In this document: positions 35,010-43,703 of the stretch, piece by piece | Numbering within the stretch: position 1 is the first letter of the stretch | Layout of the letters: the number at the start of each line of letters is the position of its first letter | Assembly (NCBI GenBank): GCA_937922795.1 | Contig: CALAJK010000061.1 | Coordinates: 1 to 64,000, forward strand | Source of the DNA: an uncultured Anaerolineae bacterium | Lineage (GTDB): Bacteria; Chloroflexota; Anaerolineae; Aggregatilineales; Phototrophicaceae | Direction: 5' to 3' | DNA: 64,000 nt | The notes under the pieces: model-generated | What the model was told of the DNA's origin: nothing | The model's input: only the letters and a program-made list of their open reading frames with translations | The model's database searches: none | Translations under genes and position numbers: made by a program

Positions 35010-37001
35010 TCAATCTGGGACGAACGCCAGCGCCAGCGCCTCTAGGCGCAGGCCGCCGCAAGCCAGCGCCGGCGACGGGCTGACCGGGCAGGACGGCTCC
35101 AGCGCCAGCGCCAGCGTGTGATAGCCGGGCGTGATCGCCACCCGCAGATCCAGCGCCCAGGCGCTGATCCCTGTCCATGTTTCGACCGGCTGGCCGTCCA
35201 GGAGCAGGACGACGGTGCGGTCGGCAGCCAACGCCCCGCGCAGGTGGACGATGCCGCCGGCCGGCGCAAACAGGTAGGACTCGGCGCGGCTGGCATAGCT
35301 GCCGGGGCGCGCTGGCAGGGTGACAAAGCCGGGCGGGCTGTCAGCCGGCGGCGCTTGGAACACGGCGAAGCGGGCATCTTCGTAAACAGGCGGCCCCAGC
35401 CGTTCGCGCAGCCGAGCTTCCAGGCTGGCCTCGCCCCATTCGCGGTGCAGGATCAGGACGTCAGCGCCGGCGGCCTCCAGCAGCGCCGGGTCGAGCGTCT
35501 CCTCCAGCAGCGTCAGCTTGGCCGGGTCTACCGGCGTGCGCCGCGTGACCTGGCCGGCGATCAACGGCCGGCGGTGCGCCGTTTGTAGGTACAGGCCGGT
35601 TTTGGCCGCCAGCGGATGATGCGCAGGCACGTCCAGCACCGCCCGCGCGTCCGGGCGTTCGGCCAGCGCCGCCACCGCCGGCGGGATGTCGCCGGGGATA
35701 GTGGGCATGCCCGACCAGAACACCTGATATTCCCACAGCGTCAGGCCGGCAGCCAGCAGCGCCAGGCCCCACGCCTGCCGCCCGCGCCGGCCCAGCGCGC
35801 TGAAGCCGTAGGCCGCCAGAAACGCCAGCGCCAGGCCGACTGTCAGGTTGAACCGCGCCGGCGCGCGCACGATGTTGAACAGCGGGAGCTGCTGGTACAG
35901 CGCCCAGGGCAGCGTGACGTAAGTTGGATGGCCATCGAACGCTAGCATGACCGGCGCGTCCAGCGCTTTCAGCAGCGGTCCCAGCGCCAGCGCCCAGGCG
36001 ACCGCCGCCAGCGCCAGCCACAGGCGGCTCGCTGGCCGCCGCCAGACGCCGATCGCCGCCAGCCCGGCCGCGACCAGCCCCATGTAGGCCGGCTTCTCGA
36101 ACGGGTCGATCCCCAGGATGCGGTGGGTATAGTCTAGCTGGCCGAAGACCGGGTGCTGAAACGACGGCGTGACCAGGCTGAGCAGGTCGACGCTGTAGAG
36201 GACGTCGCCGCGTTCGCGTATCCAGGGGGGCGCGGCCAGGGCTTCCAGCAGGCCGGGCAGGATGAAGACCGCCGCCAGCGCCGCGCCCAGCGCGCTCGCC
36301 ATCAGCCCCCACCGCAGCGCCGGCCAGTCCCGCGCCAGCGCCATCCCCAGCAGCGCCAGCGCCGTCAGCGGCAGCAGGTTGAACACCAGGATCTGGTTGC
36401 TGCCCAGCACGCCCAGCACGAAGCACCCCGCCGCCAGCAGTAGCCGGCGCGGCGACCGATCCTGGCGCAGGCGCAGCAGGTGGTAAGCGTACAGCGGCAG
36501 CGGCCACAGCGCCAGCAGGCCGGTGTGCCCAGCGGCCAACTGCCCCTGCATGGCCGGGAACGCCAGGAAGATGACGCCCCCCAGCAGCGCCCCCGGCCAG
36601 GAGCCGGTCAGCCGCCGGGCGGCCCAGCACAGCGCCCAGCCGTTGAGCGCCAGCCGCAGGATGGCCGCCAGGTTGAAGGCCGCCGGCAGCGGCAGGATGA
36701 AGGCGAACAGCCAAGCCGGGAACGATTGGAGCGGGATGCTCCATAGCAGCGCCGACGGCAGGCCGTCGGGGTAGGCCAGCAGCGGCTGGAAGAAGGGCGA
36801 TTGGCCGGTGCGCAGCGCCTCGACAAACCACCAGATGAAGCGGGCGTATTCGTAAGAGTCGCCAAACGGGTGGCCGATGAAGCGGGTGGAGAAGGTCAGC
36901 GCCGCTGGCCAGGTGACCAGCAAGGCGACCCCCAAGTAGAAGCCGTAAGCAGCCGCATACCCTGCTGCGGGCGATCTAGCCCAGCGCACTCGATCAGACA
37001 T
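35010..37001 (-). CDS. Large membrane protein, YfhO / GT-C-like
   Basis: A 663-residue protein with about 11 membrane segments over residues 15-420 and a large extracytoplasmic tail. The first loop FIGHPFGDSYEYARFIWWF and the luminal Asp pair suggest a GT-C-type transferase like YfhO or the Chloroflexi membrane proteins annotated as such. I do not see a diagnostic catalytic motif beyond that. The C-terminal 250 residues look like a carbohydrate-binding beta-sandwich (ALAADRTVVLLLDGQPVETW). The start overlaps the threonine synthase stop by 8 bases, so they share a transcript, although no functional link is evident. Confidence 0.68.
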   Translation of the reverse strand: MSDRVRWARSPAAGYAAAYGFYLGVALLVTWPAALTFSTRFIGHPFGDSYEYARFIWWFVEALRTGQSPFFQPLLAYPDGLPSALLWSIPLQSFPAWLFAFILPLPAAFNLAAILRLALNGWALCWAARRLTGSWPGALLGGVIFLAFPAMQGQLAAGHTGLLALWPLPLYAYHLLRLRQDRSPRRLLLAAGCFVLGVLGSNQILVFNLLPLTALALLGMALARDWPALRWGLMASALGAALAAVFILPGLLEALAAPPWIRERGDVLYSVDLLSLVTPSFQHPVFGQLDYTHRILGIDPFEKPAYMGLVAAGLAAIGVWRRPASRLWLALAAVAWALALGPLLKALDAPVMLAFDGHPTYVTLPWALYQQLPLFNIVRAPARFNLTVGLALAFLAAYGFSALGRRGRQAWGLALLAAGLTLWEYQVFWSGMPTIPGDIPPAVAALAERPDARAVLDVPAHHPLAAKTGLYLQTAHRRPLIAGQVTRRTPVDPAKLTLLEETLDPALLEAAGADVLILHREWGEASLEARLRERLGPPVYEDARFAVFQAPPADSPPGFVTLPARPGSYASRAESYLFAPAGGIVHLRGALAADRTVVLLLDGQPVETWTGISAWALDLRVAITPGYHTLALALEPSCPVSPSPALACGGLRLEALALAFVPD

Positions 37002-38094
37002 ACACGTTCAGGGTCTTCAGCCCGCTGCCCGTCAGCGCCAGCACGATGACCGCCCCGCTCCCGGCGTGGGCGCGCACGGTCGGCAGGGCCGCCGCCGCCG
37101 CCGCGCTGGTCGGCTCGACCAGCAGGCCGCGCTTGTGCAGGGCGGTCTGCGCCTGCCGAATGGCGGCGTCGTCCACGCGCAGCGCCATACCGCCCGTCTG
37201 GCGCAGGGCGCGCAGGATCTCCAGGCCGCGCACCGGCCGGCTGACGACGATGCCGTCGGCGATGGTCGGCTGCTCGGCTGCCGCCGCCGGCTCGTCGCGC
37301 CCGGTCTCCCAGGCGCACACCACTGGGTCGCAGGCGGCGCTCTGCACGGCGTACAGGCGCGGCAGTTGGGCGACCAGCCCGGCACGGCGCAGCGCGGCGA
37401 AGCCCTCGGCCAGCCCCAGCAGCAGCCCGCCCTGGCCGACTGGGCAGACGACGGCGTCCGGGCCGCGCCGACCTAACTGCTCCCAGATCTCCCAGGCGCA
37501 GGTCATCTGCCCGGCGATGAACAGCGGACTCCAGGCGTGGCTGGCGTAGACCACGGTGCGGGCCGCCTCGCGGCAGGCGGCGGTGACCGCCGACCGCAGG
37601 CCGTCCACCTCGACCAGTTCCGCGCTGGCGGCGATCAGCCGTTTCTTGCCGGCGGGGGCGCTGGCTGGGGCGAAGATGCGCGCCCGGATGCCGCAGGCGC
37701 TGGCGTAGGCCGCCAGCGAGGCGCCAGCATTGCCGGACGAGTCCTCGACGACCTGGCCGACGCCGTGCGCCAGCAGGTGATTGACCAGCAGCGCCGTGCC
37801 CCGGTCTTTGTATGAGCCGGTCGGGTTCAGATATTCCAATTTGGCGTAGACCGGGCCATCTGGCAAGTGGGTCAGCACCAGCGGCGTCGCCCCTTCACCC
37901 AGCGAAAACCGGCGCTGAACCGGCAGCAGGGTGGCATAGCGCCACAGCGACCACTCGCCCGTGAGCGCGCTCGCGTCAAATTCCAGCGGGGCGCGCAGCC
38001 CCAGTGGGCCGCCGCAGACCTCACAGCGCCAGTCCAGCGGGCCGGCTGGCTGGCCGCAGCGGGCACAGACGAACTGCGGTTCGGCAGCGCTCAT
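36994..38094 (-). CDS. thrC: Threonine synthase-like pyridoxal-phosphate enzyme
   Basis: A fold type II PLP enzyme of 366 residues that would make threonine from phosphohomoserine. An N-terminal zinc ribbon (CARCGQPAG...CEVCGGPL), residues 10-30, is typical of the shorter threonine synthase class. The PLP Lys is in NPTGSYKDRG (about 105), with EDSSGNAGASLA for phosphate binding and the later Gly-rich CPVGQGGLLLG. ATG 38094 has GAGGAGAG upstream and excludes 89 unlikely extra residues in the ORF track. A related dehydratase function cannot be excluded. Confidence 0.87.
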   Translation of the reverse strand: MSAAEPQFVCARCGQPAGPLDWRCEVCGGPLGLRAPLEFDASALTGEWSLWRYATLLPVQRRFSLGEGATPLVLTHLPDGPVYAKLEYLNPTGSYKDRGTALLVNHLLAHGVGQVVEDSSGNAGASLAAYASACGIRARIFAPASAPAGKKRLIAASAELVEVDGLRSAVTAACREAARTVVYASHAWSPLFIAGQMTCAWEIWEQLGRRGPDAVVCPVGQGGLLLGLAEGFAALRRAGLVAQLPRLYAVQSAACDPVVCAWETGRDEPAAAAEQPTIADGIVVSRPVRGLEILRALRQTGGMALRVDDAAIRQAQTALHKRGLLVEPTSAAAAAALPTVRAHAGSGAVIVLALTGSGLKTLNVYV

Positions 38095-38390
38095 GATCTC
38101 TCCTCGTGCGCTGGGCGACGGCTGGTAAGCCGCAGCGGATGCGTCGAGATAATAATCAACCGCAATCAGCAGGATTGACGGCCAGCGCGGGGCGCGAACC
38201 CGCTCCCGACCGCCCGAAATCGAGTATAGTACAGCCTTGTGTGAGCCGAAAGACCGGACTGAACTGGGCTTACCGCGAGCGGATCGCAAGGCTTCAAGAA
38301 ATGCCGTAGTGGCGCGCTGACCGTTGCAGTTCCGGCGCCGGCAGGGTATAACCGCCGCCATCGTCCACCGCAGCGCGTGGGGAGGGGGAA

Positions 38391-38975
38391 GTGACGCTTG
38401 GACTGGGGCTGGTTTACATCCTGGTGGGGGCTGCCCTGCTGGTCTTCGGCCTGCTCATCTACTATGGCCTGCTGCAGTTATTCTACGCCCTGCTGGGCGC
38501 AGTCGTCGGCTACAGCCTAGGCGTAGCGCTGACTGGCGGCGGCTACAGCTCGCCCAGCCTGGTCGAGATCGCGCTGGCCGTAGTGGGCGGCGTGCTGTTC
38601 TGGCTGGCGGCGCGCGGCCTTGACCGGCTGCGGAGCGTGTTGGGCGGCGCGCTGTTGGGCGCGCTGCTAGGGCTGGCGATCGCGCAGGCGCTCGCTTTGT
38701 CTGGGGCGATGGCGCTGCTCGCCGCGGTCATCGGCGCTTTCATCCTGGGCTTCCTGGCGAACACGCTCTATGAGCCGATCATCATTTTGTCCACCGCGCT
38801 CAGCGGCGCGGCGCTGTTAGTAGACGGTCTGTTCCTGGTGCTGAACCTAGATTTTCTCAACCGTAATGTCAGCCGCGGCGATGTGACGCCGCTGCTGCTC
38901 TGGCTGGTGCTGGCCGCCATCGGCGCGGCCTGGCAGGCCAGCCAGCGCGCGCGCTGGCGCAGGCGTCGGTCGTAG
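38391..38975 (+). CDS. DUF4203 / TMEM198-like membrane protein
   Basis: A 194-residue integral membrane protein with about seven hydrophobic segments. It has a regular Gly pattern, GLLIYYGLLQLFYALLGAVVGYSLG and GGALLGALLGLAIAQAL, which resembles the TMEM198/TM7SF3-type family seen in bacteria as DUF4203. Function unknown. It begins at GTG 38391 after GGAGGGGGAA. It converges on the second HtrA with 3 bases between the ends. Confidence 0.7.
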   Translation: MTLGLGLVYILVGAALLVFGLLIYYGLLQLFYALLGAVVGYSLGVALTGGGYSSPSLVEIALAVVGGVLFWLAARGLDRLRSVLGGALLGALLGLAIAQALALSGAMALLAAVIGAFILGFLANTLYEPIIILSTALSGAALLVDGLFLVLNLDFLNRNVSRGDVTPLLLWLVLAAIGAAWQASQRARWRRRRS

Positions 38976-38978
38976 CGT

Positions 38979-40136
38979 TCAGCGGCGCGCCCCCAGCGTC
39001 ACCGGCAGCGTGATCGTCTGGCCGCCGCGCCACACCGTCAGGGTGATCGTCTGGCCGGGGACGGTATTGGCCGCCAGATACGATACCAGCGAGCTCATGC
39101 CGGTCATGGGCACGCCGTCAATGGCTGTGATCACATCGGCGGACGACGGCACGACCACGCCGCCGACCTCGACCGGGTTCGACGCGCCGCGCAGCCCCGC
39201 CCGGTCAGCCGGGCCGCCAGGCGCGACCGAGCCGACCACCACGCCGCGGATGTCGTTCGGCAGCCCCAGTGCCTCGATCAGCCGCAGGCTCAATCCTTCC
39301 TCCGAGATGGATGAGATCCCCAGGTAGCTGTAGTTGACGCGGCCTGATGCGACTAGTTCAGGCACGACCCGCGCCACCAGATTGCTGGGGATGGCGAAGC
39401 CGATGCCGGAGTTGCTGCGCGTGCGGCTGATGATCTGCGAGTTGACGCCGATGACTTCGCCGCGCAGATTGAGCAGCGGGCCGCCGCTGTTGCCGGGGTT
39501 GATGGCCGCGTCCGTCTGGATGACGGAGCCGACGCTGAACTGCGTCAGCCCCTGGATAGTGCGGTCGAGCGCGCTGATGATGCCGCTGGTCAGCGTCCAG
39601 CGCTGACCGAACGGGCTGCCGATGGCCAGCACCGTTTGGCCGATGAACAGCTCATCGGAGTTGCCCAGCGTCACCGGGTACAGTTTCTCAGCCGGCAGAT
39701 CCACCTTCAACACCGCCAGATCCGAGTCGGGGTCTAGGCCGACGATCCTGCCCGCGACGATCGTCCCGTCTAAGAAATTGACCTCGATGCGCGTAGCGCC
39801 GTCCACCACGTGGTTGTTGGTGGCGATGTGCCCCTGCTGGTCAAGGACGAAGCCAGTGCCCGACGACTCGAACGAGTCGGTCAGAGTGCGGCGGGCGCTG
39901 CCGGCCACATTGATCGAGACGACTGACGGGCTGACGCGGTTGTAGATGTCCGCGAACAGGCGTTCGTTTTCTGTGAGCGCCGTCTGAGCCGCGGGCGGTG
40001 CCAGCCGCAGCTCAACCGAAGCAGGGGCGGTGGTCGTGCCGGTGAACACGGTCGTGCCCAGCACAAAACCCAGGGCGACCAGCAGCGCCGACCCCACTAA
40101 CGCCGCCGCGCGGCGCACGATATTCCATAACAACAT
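38979..40136 (-). CDS. HtrA/DegP-like serine protease with PDZ domain (copy 2)
   Basis: This paralogue of copy 1 has 385 residues with an N-terminal anchor (AAALVGSALLVALGFVLG), triad His in NNHVVDG (about 108), Asp in DSDLAVLKV (about 134), Ser in GNSGGPLLN (about 215) and one PDZ domain at 265-380. It differs in a Thr-rich linker and in the PDZ insertion around VEVGGVVVPSSADV. Like copy 1 it would act outside the membrane in protein quality control. Confidence 0.93.
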   Translation of the reverse strand: MLLWNIVRRAAALVGSALLVALGFVLGTTVFTGTTTAPASVELRLAPPAAQTALTENERLFADIYNRVSPSVVSINVAGSARRTLTDSFESSGTGFVLDQQGHIATNNHVVDGATRIEVNFLDGTIVAGRIVGLDPDSDLAVLKVDLPAEKLYPVTLGNSDELFIGQTVLAIGSPFGQRWTLTSGIISALDRTIQGLTQFSVGSVIQTDAAINPGNSGGPLLNLRGEVIGVNSQIISRTRSNSGIGFAIPSNLVARVVPELVASGRVNYSYLGISSISEEGLSLRLIEALGLPNDIRGVVVGSVAPGGPADRAGLRGASNPVEVGGVVVPSSADVITAIDGVPMTGMSSLVSYLAANTVPGQTITLTVWRGGQTITLPVTLGARR

Positions 40137-40277
40137 AAGCGATCCCTCGCGGTCAACAGTCGATCGATGCTTTTATTCTAAGCCTGTCGCTGCTGCAAGG
40201 CTATGCGAGCAGGCTTTGACATCGTTGACGATAAATCAGGACTATGAGGGAAAACTGAAACAGGCATTAGGGGGCTG

Positions 40278-41477
40278 TCAGCCGCCAGTGGGCGTGGCAC
40301 AGCCGGGCGGCCCCTCCGGCGGGTAGACCCAGGTTTGGCGCACGGCGGCGTCGGCGGCCATAGCGCGAAACTCGTTGTAGGTGGCCAGCAGGCTGGGGCA
40401 GTCGCCCAGGATTTCCGCCGCCTGCCCCTGCAAGTACCAGCACTCGAAGCGGCGTTCGCTCACGGGAACGTTCTGCATCACCTGGAGCGATGAACAGCGG
40501 TGGAGCGCTGCCTGCGCGGCGCGGAAGTCTCCCTGCAGGAAGTATTCGCGCCCCAGTTGATACCAGCCGTCAGCCCAGTCGGGGGCGCGTTCGGTGACTT
40601 GGCCACAGTAGTCCAACGCCGCTTCGCGTTCGCGCAGCAGGCTGGACAGTTCGCACAACCGCAGGCGGGCTTTGATGTTGGCCGGATCATAGGCCAGCAC
40701 CTGGAAATAGGCGGCGGTGGCGGCGTCGGCGTCGCCGAGCTGGAGCGCGTACAGCGCCCGCTCAAAGTACAGCGGCAGCAGCCGGTTGTGCAGCGCCAGG
40801 GCACGCTCGACCGCTTGGACGGCGCTGCGGTAATCGCCCAAGTCGCTGTAGCTGATAGCCAGGGCGCGCAGGCCGTCGAGCGCCCACTCCGGCTGTTCTA
40901 GGGCGCGCTGCGTCTCGCGCAGGGCGCTTTCGAAGCTGCCCACGCTGCCGTAAGCCAGCGCCAGCGCCAGCCGGGCCATGCCGTTGTCCGGCTGGCTCTG
41001 GAGCACCCGGCGGGCGATTTCGGCGGCGGTCACCGGCTGGCCGGCGGCCTGGAGCGCGTAGGCCTGGGCGGCCTGCAAGCGCGGATCCGACGGGTCGAAG
41101 GCGACGGCTTCGGCGGTGATCTGCACGGCAGACTGCCGGTCGGCGGCGTGGTTGTAGTCGCTGTAGCTGCGGTAGATGAGCGCCCGCGTCAGCAGCGCCA
41201 GCGCGTCGGCGTGGTTGGGCGTTTCGATCAAGAGCTGCCGCGCCAGCCGGATGGCGGTGTCTAGGTCGCCGCGGTCGAAAGCCTGCTGGGCCCCGGCGAT
41301 TTGGCCGGAACGAGCGGCTCCGGGGGCGGCCGTCCGCAGCGCGCTGCCGAAGATGCTCCACGAGAACGCCGCTATGCTGGCCAGCACGCCCAGCAGCACG
41401 GTCAGCGACAGGCAGCCGCCGCGCCGGCGGCGCTGTTTGCGAAAGGTCAGGCGAGAGCGATTCCGTTCGACGCGCAT
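40278..41477 (-). CDS. Membrane-anchored tetratricopeptide-repeat protein
   Basis: The 399-residue product has an Arg-rich cytoplasmic head, one membrane segment (SLTVLLGVLASIAAFSWSI, about 25-43) and then TPR repeats from about 60 to 375. Repeats include IARRVLQSQPDNGMARLALALAYGSVGSFESAL and ALDYCGQVTERAPDWADGWYQLGREYFLQGDFRAA, with the W-x2-L-x-x-A-Y/A-x pattern. TPRs are protein-docking scaffolds; the partner is unknown. A TATAAT box lies 20 bases upstream of the start (minus strand). Confidence 0.82.
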   Translation of the reverse strand: MRVERNRSRLTFRKQRRRRGGCLSLTVLLGVLASIAAFSWSIFGSALRTAAPGAARSGQIAGAQQAFDRGDLDTAIRLARQLLIETPNHADALALLTRALIYRSYSDYNHAADRQSAVQITAEAVAFDPSDPRLQAAQAYALQAAGQPVTAAEIARRVLQSQPDNGMARLALALAYGSVGSFESALRETQRALEQPEWALDGLRALAISYSDLGDYRSAVQAVERALALHNRLLPLYFERALYALQLGDADAATAAYFQVLAYDPANIKARLRLCELSSLLREREAALDYCGQVTERAPDWADGWYQLGREYFLQGDFRAAQAALHRCSSLQVMQNVPVSERRFECWYLQGQAAEILGDCPSLLATYNEFRAMAADAAVRQTWVYPPEGPPGCATPTGG

Positions 41478-41497
41478 AGGTTGTCTGGCCGGCAGCG

Positions 41498-41503
41498 ATT
41501 ATA
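41498..41503 (-). promoter_or_regulatory. -10 box TATAAT before the TPR gene
   Basis: Minus-strand TATAAT 20 bases from the start codon; no clear -35 box. Confidence 0.4.
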
Positions 41504-41581
41504 ACAGCGGGTGAAGTCGTTCTATAGTACCGTCATTTCGCGCAAAAAACAGCCGACGGGCGGAGACAAAACAAATCCCTC

Positions 41582-41610
41582 TTGCAGCGGCGCAGGGGAG
41601 TGGGTATACT
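41582..41610 (+). promoter_or_regulatory. Promoter of tRNA-Phe
   Basis: TTGCAG (41582-41587) and TATACT (41605-41610), separated by 17 bases. The stretch CCCTCTTGCA is identical at the tRNA-Pro promoter. Confidence 0.72.
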
Positions 41611-41617
41611 CATCCTC

Positions 41618-41637
41618 GCTTCAGGCGCGCCTGAAGC
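41618..41637. promoter_or_regulatory. Perfect 20-bp palindrome in the tRNA-Phe leader
   Basis: GCTTCAGGCGCGCCTGAAGC reads the same on both strands and lies between the predicted start of transcription and the tRNA. It could be a protein-binding site or a stem-loop in the leader RNA. Its function is not known. Confidence 0.55.
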
Positions 41638-41641
41638 ATCG

Positions 41642-41714
41642 GCCGAGGTAGCTCAGTTGGTAGAGCAACGCACTGAAAATGCGTGGGTCCCCAGTTCAAG
41701 TCTGGGCCTCGGCA
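41642..41714 (+). tRNA. tRNA-Phe (anticodon GAA)
   Basis: A full cloverleaf: acceptor GCCGAGG/CCTCGGC, D-stem GCTC/GAGC, anticodon stem ACGCA/TGCGT with loop CTGAAAA (anticodon GAA), T-arm CCCAG-TTCAAGT-CTGGG, discriminator A. CCA is not encoded. Confidence 0.97.
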
Positions 41715-41717
41715 CAG

Positions 41718-41742
41718 CAGCCCGACGCATAAGGTCGGGCTG
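41718..41742 (+). terminator. Terminator after tRNA-Phe
   Basis: CAGCCCGAC and GTCGGGCTG form a perfect 9-bp stem, loop of 7, followed by TTATGCTGTT. It begins 4 bases after the tRNA. Confidence 0.75.
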
Positions 41743-41759
41743 TTATGCTGTTACCCCGC

Positions 41760-41788
41760 TTGTGACCCCTTCGCCCTGGCACTATAAT
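41760..41788 (+). promoter_or_regulatory. Promoter of the LysM protein gene
   Basis: TTGTGA (41760-41765), 17-base spacer and TATAAT (41783-41788), about 45 bases before the ATG. Confidence 0.6.
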
Positions 41789-41833
41789 GCCTATTAGAAT
41801 GTCGTAAATGGCCTCTTACGGGAGTATCCGCGC

Positions 41834-43561
41834 ATGCTGCCTCGACTGGCTGTTCGCGCTGCTGCAGCGGCAGTCCTGCTGATCGCCCTCAACGGCCTGC
41901 TGTCGCAGGTGACCGCCCAGACCGGCGCGGGCTGCCCGGTGTTGGTTGATTTGGCGCTGTCGCAAATTGGCGCTAACTGCGACCGCCTGGACCGCAACGC
42001 GGCCTGCTACGGGTTCAATCGAGTCGAAGCCCGCTTCAGCAGCGCTATGCCCGAAGGATTCTTCACCCGGCCGTCCGACCGCGCGCCGTTGGCCACCATG
42101 CAAAGCATCCGCACCGCCCCGCTTGACCTGGGGTTGGGCCAGTGGGGCATCGCCGTGCTGAACGTCCAGGCCAATGTGCCGGAGACGCTGCCCGGCCAGG
42201 CGGCGACCATGCTGCTGATGGGCGATACCGAAGTCGAGAACGCGGTCAGCGCGCCGTCCGCCAGCGAGCCGGTGACGGTGACGCTGGCGCTGGAAGCCGC
42301 GCTGCATGCCGGACCGGACGCGGGCACGCCCATAGTAGTCACCATCCCCGCCGGCACGCAGCTCGCCGTGCAAGCGCGCACCGCCGACAGCCAGTGGCTG
42401 CGCATCGCCGCCGGCCTGGATCCGGTGTGGCTGCCGACCGCCGCCATCGCCGCCAATCCGGCCGTCGTCCGGCTGCCGGTAGACCAACCGGTCAGCGGCA
42501 GCCCCATGCAGGCTTTCTACTTTCGCACCGGCCCGGCGTCCACGCAGTGCCTGGGGACGCCGTCGGTGCTGGCCATCCGCAGCCCGGAGAACCTCACCGT
42601 TGACCTGACCGTGAACGGGGCTGATATTCGTCTGGGATCGCTAGTGACGCTGCGGACGATCGGCGATTTGATGCGGCTGACGACGCTGCATGGCCAGGCG
42701 ATCATTGACCCGAACGGTCGCAATCCGATCGTGGTGCCGGCCGGCTTCACCACCAGCACCTGTCTGGCCGCCCCTGACGATCTGGGCGCTGACGGCCAGG
42801 CCAATGATCGCAGCGTGGATGCGAGCTGCGCCTGGGAGCCGCCGCGTCCGGCCGCGCCGGACGAACTGGCCGATCAGGCGCTGATCCGGCGCATGCTGGC
42901 CGAGCTAGGGCTACAGGCTGAGCTGCCCACTCCCACGCTGCCCGCGCCTGAGTGCCCCGTCGGCGCGACCATCACCCACGTGGTCAGCCGCGGCGAGAAC
43001 CTGTTCCGCATCAGCCTGCGCTACCAGACCAGCGTGGCGGCCATTCTGCAGGCCAACGGCCTGACCAACCCCAACCTGATTTATCCCAACCAGCGGCTGA
43101 CGATTCCCTGCGGCGTGGACACCGGCCGGCCGTCGTTCCCGCCGCCGCCGCTGCCGCCGCTGCCGCGGCCCGGCTTCGACCAGGGCGCGCCGCCCGTCGC
43201 CGGCGTGGACTGCTCACGCTTCCGGGCGACTTCGCCGCTGGACGGCTTGCCCGTCGGACAGGCGACGTTCTTCTGGGACCCGGCGCCGGGCGCGGCCTCG
43301 TACCGGGTCAACATCTACAACCTGGATGAGCGCCGCGGCGCGCTGGTGGGCACGTTTGTCACCGGCGGCGAAAACACCAACTTGACTGCCCCGGTGACCA
43401 TTGACGCGCTGGGCTACGGCTTTCAATTCGCCTGGGAAGTGCTGGCGATCGGTCCCGATGGGCAGGTGGCCTGCGCTTCAAACCGCTATACCGTCCCGCG
43501 CGCGCCGCAGCCTGAACCGGGCGCGCCGCAGCCTAGCCCAAGCGCGCCGCGGCCTCAGTAG
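41834..43561 (+). CDS. Secreted LysM domain protein with SH3-like and FN3-like regions
   Basis: The 575-residue exported protein has a signal peptide (AVLLIALNGLLSQVTA). A Cys-bearing N-terminal part (35-150) comes first, then a likely SH3b-type domain (VTVTLALEAALHAGPDAGTPIVVTIPAG, about 150-220) and a FecR-like stretch. A LysM motif follows at about 380-425 (THVVSRGENLFRISLRYQ...NLIYPNQRLTIP), which binds peptidoglycan or chitin-like polymers. Then come a Pro-rich linker (PPPPLPPLPRP) and a C-terminal FN3-like sandwich (475-555). It probably sits at the cell wall. The gene follows tRNA-Phe but has its own promoter. Confidence 0.85.
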   Translation: MLPRLAVRAAAAAVLLIALNGLLSQVTAQTGAGCPVLVDLALSQIGANCDRLDRNAACYGFNRVEARFSSAMPEGFFTRPSDRAPLATMQSIRTAPLDLGLGQWGIAVLNVQANVPETLPGQAATMLLMGDTEVENAVSAPSASEPVTVTLALEAALHAGPDAGTPIVVTIPAGTQLAVQARTADSQWLRIAAGLDPVWLPTAAIAANPAVVRLPVDQPVSGSPMQAFYFRTGPASTQCLGTPSVLAIRSPENLTVDLTVNGADIRLGSLVTLRTIGDLMRLTTLHGQAIIDPNGRNPIVVPAGFTTSTCLAAPDDLGADGQANDRSVDASCAWEPPRPAAPDELADQALIRRMLAELGLQAELPTPTLPAPECPVGATITHVVSRGENLFRISLRYQTSVAAILQANGLTNPNLIYPNQRLTIPCGVDTGRPSFPPPPLPPLPRPGFDQGAPPVAGVDCSRFRATSPLDGLPVGQATFFWDPAPGAASYRVNIYNLDERRGALVGTFVTGGENTNLTAPVTIDALGYGFQFAWEVLAIGPDGQVACASNRYTVPRAPQPEPGAPQPSPSAPRPQ

Positions 43562-43703
43562 CGGCAGCGCCGCGGCATCTTCCCGAACTGGCAGCAGTCA
43601 GCCACACTGGCGGAAGAGAGGTCGCACCGAGTGGATCATCCGGCTGGCGGCGCTGCCGCTGAAGGGGCGCCCAACTGCCGGATGAGCGCTACCATGTCCA
43701 CGC

